From: Maratus speciosus
Lineage: Eukaryota > Arthropoda > Arachnida > Araneae > Salticidae
Direction of reading: 5' to 3'
Assembly: GCA_963932465.1 (NCBI GenBank)
Contig: OZ010792.1
Coordinates: 189,623,556-189,687,555 of the forward strand
Length of the DNA stretch: 64,000 nucleotides
Shown in pieces: positions 59,031 through 64,000 of the stretch. Under the pieces are notes generated by a model, which was given only the letters and a program-made list of their open reading frames with translations, ran no database searches and was not told the DNA's origin. Position 1 is the first letter of the stretch; every line of letters begins with the position of its first letter. Both the position numbers and the translations under genes were made by a program.

Positions 59031-59330
59031 AAGAATTTGGTTACCCTTGCGCATTGTTTGATATATATAATATATTATATATCCATATATAGTATAATGA
59101 GTAAAATAAATCCAGTTAAAAATAATGTTTTGTTCAAATAAGAACCAAGAAAAACGATAAAAATTAATGGTAAGAGAATTTGGTTACCCAGTTTCGCATT
59201 GTTTGATGTATATATATATAATATAGTATATATCCATATCTAGTATAATGAGTAAAATAAATCCAGCTAAAAATAATGTTTTGTTCAAACCAGAATTAAG
59301 AAAAACGATAAAAATTAATTGTAAGAGATA
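59031..59330. repeat. tandem duplication, ~144 bp, two copies
   Basis: AGAATTTGGTTACCC, GTATAATGAGTAAAATAAAT and AATAATGTTTTGTTCAAA occur twice, 144 bp apart, with TA-rich inserts. The 122-codon frame at 58693-59061 that runs into it is not recognised. Confidence 0.88.
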
Positions 59331-59754
59331 CAGTAGTCGATACTTTTCAGTCGTATCATGTGTGAGAAAAAAAATAGGCTGTATTAGAAAAAGTAAAATG
59401 TACTTTCATCAGCTCAGTCGTTTTCCGTATTCCGAACACTGATAGGTAAAGAAATGAATCATTCGGCAGAGGCCAATGAATTTGACATTCTCGGTTTAAG
59501 GCGTGTGGAAGTTACGCGATCCTTGCATTATTGAACGCACAGCAATTAAAAAAGTACATACAGTGAAACTCTAATCTAACAAATTTCAGTTATCCGAATT
59601 GATATCATCAAATAAAAAAATTGCCTTATCTAAATAATAATAGTAATCATACGTAATAGGAATAACACGAAATTAATGATAATTGTATGTATTGCTGGGA
59701 AAAATTGAGTTTTATAAAAATTAAACTAAAATAAAAATAGTTTTATTAATTAGT

Positions 59755-60300
59755 ATATAAAGCTAGTACTCGTCTAACTCCTCTATCTGTCTGTCACAGA
59801 GCCAGTTCTCAGAAACTATATATGTTGGAGACTTGAAATTTTGAATTCTTATATCAAACACCTCACATTAAACTTACAATAAAAAATCATAAAATTTTGA
59901 AAAAGTCTTATATTTACCCCTCTGGGCTCTAACTTGTGTATTTTAAGCTTTTTTTTCTAACTGAGTCCCTAATTAAGTTGAGGGCTTGAAATTTTGGATA
60001 CTTATAGCTGGACACCTCACATACAACGACAAATCATAGAATTTTGAAAAAGCCTTATATTTACCCCTCTGGGCTCTAATTTTTGTATCTTAAGCAATTT
60101 TTCTAACTCAGCCCCTAATTAAGTTAAAGATGTGAAATTTTACATACTTATAGCAGAATACTTGCGATTAGATGAAAAACATAAAATTTTCAAAAAGTCT
60201 TTACCCCTACAGGCTCTAATTCCTGTATTTTTAGCAATTTTTCTAACCTCCACCCTTTTCACCCGGGGTGCACTTTTCTAACTTTTGTCGCCACTCCTTT
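59755..60300. repeat. tandem array of ~143-bp units (three) behind a CTGTCTGTC opening
   Basis: Opens AAAGCTAGTACTCG, CTATCTGTCTGTCACAGA and CAGAAACTAT. TTTACCCCTCTGGGCTCTAA blocks lie near 59916, 60060 and 60202 (144 and 142). Each unit has GAAATTTT and an ACACCTCACAT-type phrase. Helitron-like by layout; ends not defined. Confidence 0.8.
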
Positions 60301-61335
60301 GACCACTCTTTCATATTATGCACCAAAACCGTACATATTTTAGTTCCAATTTTTACTGCCAGGGGCGTCTGCTTATCTCGGGTGCTATAGGCCCGATCCC
60401 CTCGACTAATATATCTACGAATAGTTTGTAAAACGGAGTTTCGTTCGGATAGAGGTTAGTTTAGAATATAGCGCGTGCCCGGGTTGCGAAATGTGGAACT
60501 AACAGATTTTGAAAAAGGATAAAGTGTTTTGAAAGGAATATTAAACGAAACCCTCTGTGCGATCTGTGATCACACTTACCCACTCGTTTTATTTTAGTCC
60601 TCTTTAAACCAATATTAAGATTTATGTTTATTTGAAATTTTTGAAGTCTATAATTGGCTTGTTCTATGTCAGTATATCACCTATTTCAGATATCTTGTAT
60701 TATTCTATTCTTATATTCTAAGAAAATCCGACGAAATCACTTGCATTTTACAATTTCTAACTAAATTTTAAAGGGAAAACGTGTAATGTGGAAAGATGTT
60801 ATCAGATATGATCGGATTAAGTAAGAAAATGATATGGATTAGCATTGTATTTATTCTTAGAAATGTGGTCATTTACCTTCTCTTAAACAGGAGGTTAAGC
60901 TCACATATCATAAAAAGTAGATCGCAGCTTGAATGATCCAACATTGCTTTTGTTATTGTACTGTATTTTATTTTCATTTTTAATTGTAAAACTGGTGTTA
61001 TTTGCAACATGTATATTAAGCAGACCTTTTTATTAAACAGATTACAGACGGAATACATTATTGGAGTTTCATTGTAGTTACTTTGATCTAATTCATATTG
61101 AAAATCATATCGAAAAATTGTAGGAAAAAATATAACAGAAAATGGTTAATTAAAAATAAAATAAAATAATTTATATTAAGAAAATAACGCAATTACGTCA
61201 ATGATGTACTTTACTGTGCTTTATTGCCGGTTAGAGATGTCAAAATAAGAATATAAAAAGTCGAATAGAATGTCCAGTTTCTAAGATGAGGCGACGATCA
61301 AAATTTAATTAACATCGAAACGCAAGTTTATTACA
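60301..61335. other. unassigned DNA
   Basis: A GC-richer patch at 60360-60500 may be the end of the preceding element. No gene recognised. Confidence 0.4.
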
Positions 61336-62056
61336 TACCGTAAAATCTGGCGGATAACGCGCACTTTTAATACGAAAATTAAGATAAAAAATTACGGGTG
61401 CGCGTTTTACGCCGAATATAAAAGTGATAGATCTAGAAATAAAGAAAAGATGAGCTTATAAAAATTTAGAAGTTTACATATACCGTAAATTCATTTTATT
61501 TAAAAGAAATTACATTACCTTGTGAACTTAAAAATTTTTATTACATGGTAACATGAAAAGATTGTCATGTTCTCCTTCTGTTATATCTTCATGCACATCA
61601 TCGAATTCTGTTTCATCTTCACCATCACTGCCACTCTAATTCATAAATAGGTAATTACCTTTCGTTCTATCTAGTTTGCTAGATATACTACATCTTTTAA
61701 GTGACATTTGAATTAGGTCAGGTTTAATTCTATTCCATGCTTTTATTATCCACTCGCACACTATTTCTAGATCGGCATGACGCATTTGGCCTCCTTTTGT
61801 AAATGATTTATCATCTTCAAACATCCACGTACTGCTTGTCACTTCAATATACCATTGTTCGAAAGCCTATAAAAATCCTTGGAATGAATGGCTTCAAAAG
61901 ATAAGAGCATCGCATGTGTACGCACAGTTCAGGTTTCTTTGTAAAGAAAAGGATGCGCGTTATACGGCGAAAATACCTGAAAATAGAAAAATACAGTCTC
62001 AATTACGTAGGCGTGCGTTATACTCCGGTGCACGTTATACGTCGGATTTTACGGTA
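61336..62056 (-). mobile_element. pogo-like element
   Basis: Inverted ends TACCGTAAAATCTGGCG (left) and TACCGTAAAATCCGACG (right, reversed), both including the TA target. GCGCGTT/GCGTTAT words recur near both ends. 721 bp, with a transposase C-terminal relic on the minus strand. A fragment with similar words (TATAATGCGCACTTGTAA) is at 63471-63535. Confidence 0.88.
61636..61842 (-). pseudogene. pogo-like transposase C-terminal relic
   Basis: 68 open codons containing TKGGQMRHADLEIVCEWI, AWNRIKPDLIQMSLKRCSIS and SSKLDRTKGN. This matches the C-terminal helix segment of pogo/Tigger transposases (VCQWI..AW..I....I..SFK.CGISN.LDGT). The DDE catalytic core is absent. Immediate upstream sequence on that strand is broken by stops. 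Confidence 0.8.
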
Positions 62057-62888
62057 GTTAGAAATGAGAAAACTAGTTTGTACTAGTTTTCAAAAGGTTC
62101 ATTATTAAATGTATATTGGATTTATGTGAAATGTAGAAAAGTAGAAATATACCATTTAACAAACTGGATAATCCCAGTTTAAAAAAATCATAGAAAACCG
62201 TAAATTAAAAAAACATATCATAGAAAATAAATGAAGATGTGTAAAAATTATGTTGACACATACTATAAATATATCACTGATCAGAACAGAAATGAGAATA
62301 GAAATAATATTGTTTGAATACTCAGTGAAAACACTGCATTACTAAGTACATACTGTATATAAAAAAATGGGAATCACATGATCGCATCCACATACGAAAA
62401 CTTGAAAAAAACCCTGAAAACTATAGAATTTTTATAATTGTAAGATTCATTTATCATTATTTGCATAATATGTAGCTTACGAATTATATATTTAAAAATA
62501 GTATATTAATACTTGTGAGTACGTGCCTCCATATATATTTTAAACATAAAAATATTTAAAGTACCATACCCTACTTTAATTAATGTATATGTATGATTTA
62601 GGATGATTACCTCATATCCAAACAAATTTCAGCTACTTGAGAGTCAGAAACTAAATTTAAAGATTCTATTGCGCATTTACAGTAGCTATTAAAAAAAATC
62701 TCCTATAAATAATATAATTGAAATACCGTAGAACATATTATTTTAAACTGAATTTAATTATTTTAATAAAAGATATAAAATAAGAATAATTGTTCTCATT
62801 ACATGAGTTAAATTGAAAAGAAATATCAAAATTACCACGCTCATGCATGTGTCAGATTTTGCAAGAACGATTAACAGATAAAAAAATG
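62057..62888. other. unassigned AT-rich DNA
   Basis: Nothing recognised. Confidence 0.5.
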
Positions 62889-62942
62889 TTAAAAAGCAGA
62901 AAACCAACGTTTAAAAAATGAACAAATAATAAGTGAAAAGCA

Positions 62943-62987
62943 GCAAACAGCTGTTTCGAATCTACAAGCGAGATTCTTCTTCAGTGC
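62943..62987 (-). ncRNA. hammerhead ribozyme, second family
   Basis: Minus strand: GCA, core CTGAAGA (62978-62984), helix II GAATCT/AGATTC with loop CGCTTGT, core GAAA (62954-62957), palindrome ACAGCTGT, then T and predicted cleavage, then TGC. Helix I is only three pairs before a mismatch, but the core, helix II and the self-complementary helix III position are exact. Confidence 0.7.
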
Positions 62988-63062
62988 AAGATAGAGCAAG
63001 ACACAGCGTGCTAGAAAAAGGAAGGCTGAGCTCTTCTAGCACGCTGTGCCTTGCTCTATCTT

Positions 63063-63107
63063 GCATTGAAGAATAATCTCGATAGTAGATTCGAAACAGC
63101 TGTTTGC
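63063..63107 (+). ncRNA. hammerhead relic, second family
   Basis: Partner of the preceding entry on the other arm. The core starts TTGAAGA (63066-63072), losing the invariant C, and helix II is weakened (ATAATCT against AGATTC). GAAA and ACAGCTGT are kept. Probably inactive. Confidence 0.45.
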
Positions 63108-63161
63108 TGCTTTTCACATATTATTTGTGCATTTTTTAAACGTTGGTTTTCTGCTTTTTAA

Positions 63162-64000
63162 TAATCCTGCACAAAGGCTTTAATTGCTATTTTAAAGAGA
63201 AAAATGTATTATATATTCCGGTACAAATATTGAGACTATATTTTTCTGCTTTAAGTATATTCACAGTATTAGCGTACCCAAACCTCACAAAGAAATCTTC
63301 GAGGATACCAAACATGAAACTACAATAGAATGAAAATTGAATACTGTAATGCCTGGTACGAGCAAATGGCGAAGTGAGAACGTACAAGAACAATTTTCAT
63401 CATTTTTAGAGGTCTCAATTCTTACGCTCGTATTTTCAGAATTTTTTTTTCTTTCATCTTTATACCTGGTGTATAATGCGCACTTGTAAATTTTAAAGAA
63501 TCTCTTGCATTAAAAATGCACGTTAAACGTCGAAAATATACGTAAATAATTTTGCAGAATTTCTATTTTTATCATGGTAAAAGAAATTCTAACGCCATTT
63601 AACCGTATGTACTTGTTCATATTTTTTTATTCAAAAATTTAAAAGAAATCGACCATGAATGTCAAAAGGATTCTTATTCTTAATCTCATTTTTATTCAGA
63701 AGTTATTCCTGAGCAAATAAATTCTTTCAAAAAGTGCAATAAAATGATTTCACAAGCATAAATTACAATGACAATTAAATTCTTTCTTCGTTTTCACTTT
63801 TGAAATTCAAGTAGCGTTTATTCTTTTCATATTGGTTTTTTTTTCAAACAGTTTTCATTAATTAAAGGACTTAGAAGTATTGATCGGCAACAGTAGTATG
63901 GTTGCCTTCACCTTTTTTGAAGAAATTTTGTTTTTGTCAAAATCCCATGTAAAATGTTGTAGATAAAGACGACATTCTGGAATTAGTATATGTTTTAGGA
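63162..64000. other. mostly unassigned; pogo-family fragment inside
   Basis: 63471-63535 resembles a terminal part of the pogo-like element at 61336-62056. No gene recognised elsewhere. Confidence 0.45.

Larger units (their letters stand above)
62889..63161. mobile_element. 273-bp palindrome with hammerhead motifs
   Basis: Arms 62889-63016 and 63034-63161 stay in register throughout (position sum 126050), with a ~17-bp loop. Each arm carries a hammerhead-like core that differs in stem sequences from the Penelope hammerheads. No coding region. Probably an inverted dimer of the 3' ends of a different Penelope-type family, or a retrozyme-like relic. Confidence 0.85.

Noticed and set aside
58693..59061. 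122-codon plus-strand frame as a membrane protein gene
   Set aside because: Hydrophobic content is expected from AT-rich DNA; no motif is seen and it runs into a tandem duplication.

Overview
This window looks like a stretch of AT-rich arthropod nuclear DNA made almost wholly of transposable elements and their debris. I recognise no host gene, no intact host exon chain and no stand-alone tRNA or rRNA gene. The lineage is inferred from the element mix: a Penelope-like element with GIY-YIG endonuclease and hammerhead ribozymes, Tc1/mariner and pogo elements, TTAA-flanked piggyBac-type MITEs, and Helitrons with CTAG ends. A chelicerate or insect is plausible; the sequence does not settle which.

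Layout. 1-5950: unassigned AT-rich DNA with a (TA)n tract, one dispersed ~200-bp direct repeat and four CRE-like TGACGTCA sites. 5970-13515: a minus-strand Helitron-like element carrying ~300-bp tandem units, split by the centrepiece of the window, a 4.7-kb palindrome of two Penelope-like copies. Each arm encodes RT plus GIY-YIG and ends in a hammerhead ribozyme. 14577-16650: a broken gypsy-type Gag and unassigned open frames. 18045-19420: a ~175-bp tandem array, then a small palindrome of two Penelope-type ends, again with hammerhead cores. 20600-23540: a mariner-like fragment fused to a truncated Tc1 copy, facing a second, TIR-bounded Tc1 copy. 26970-28970: an unclassified element with TTACACC-type motifs. 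29140-31990: a TIR element, a ruined mariner-like transposase and a piggyBac-type MITE. 33840-41000: a hAT-like element, a TIR element with a psq/pogo helix-turn-helix relic, a foldback element, and a pogo element nested in a TTAA element. 45400-52570: three Helitron-like elements with tandem arrays, one inserted in a foldback element whose other arm preserves the empty-site sequence, plus a tRNA-derived SINE. 53500-60300: further ~145-175-bp arrays, a 404-bp TIR element and two TTAA elements sharing one TTAA. 61336-62056: a pogo relic. 62889-63161: a third palindrome with a second hammerhead family.

The strongest theme is the pairing of hammerhead ribozymes with palindromes. All three hammerhead loci are inverted dimers. 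In at least two of them the arms stay in register with no net length difference. In the three best cores, the helix III position is occupied by a short (near-)palindrome, as in known dimerising hammerheads of Penelope-like elements. Apart from the Penelope reverse transcriptases, every recognisable coding region is a decayed transposon or retrotransposon protein.
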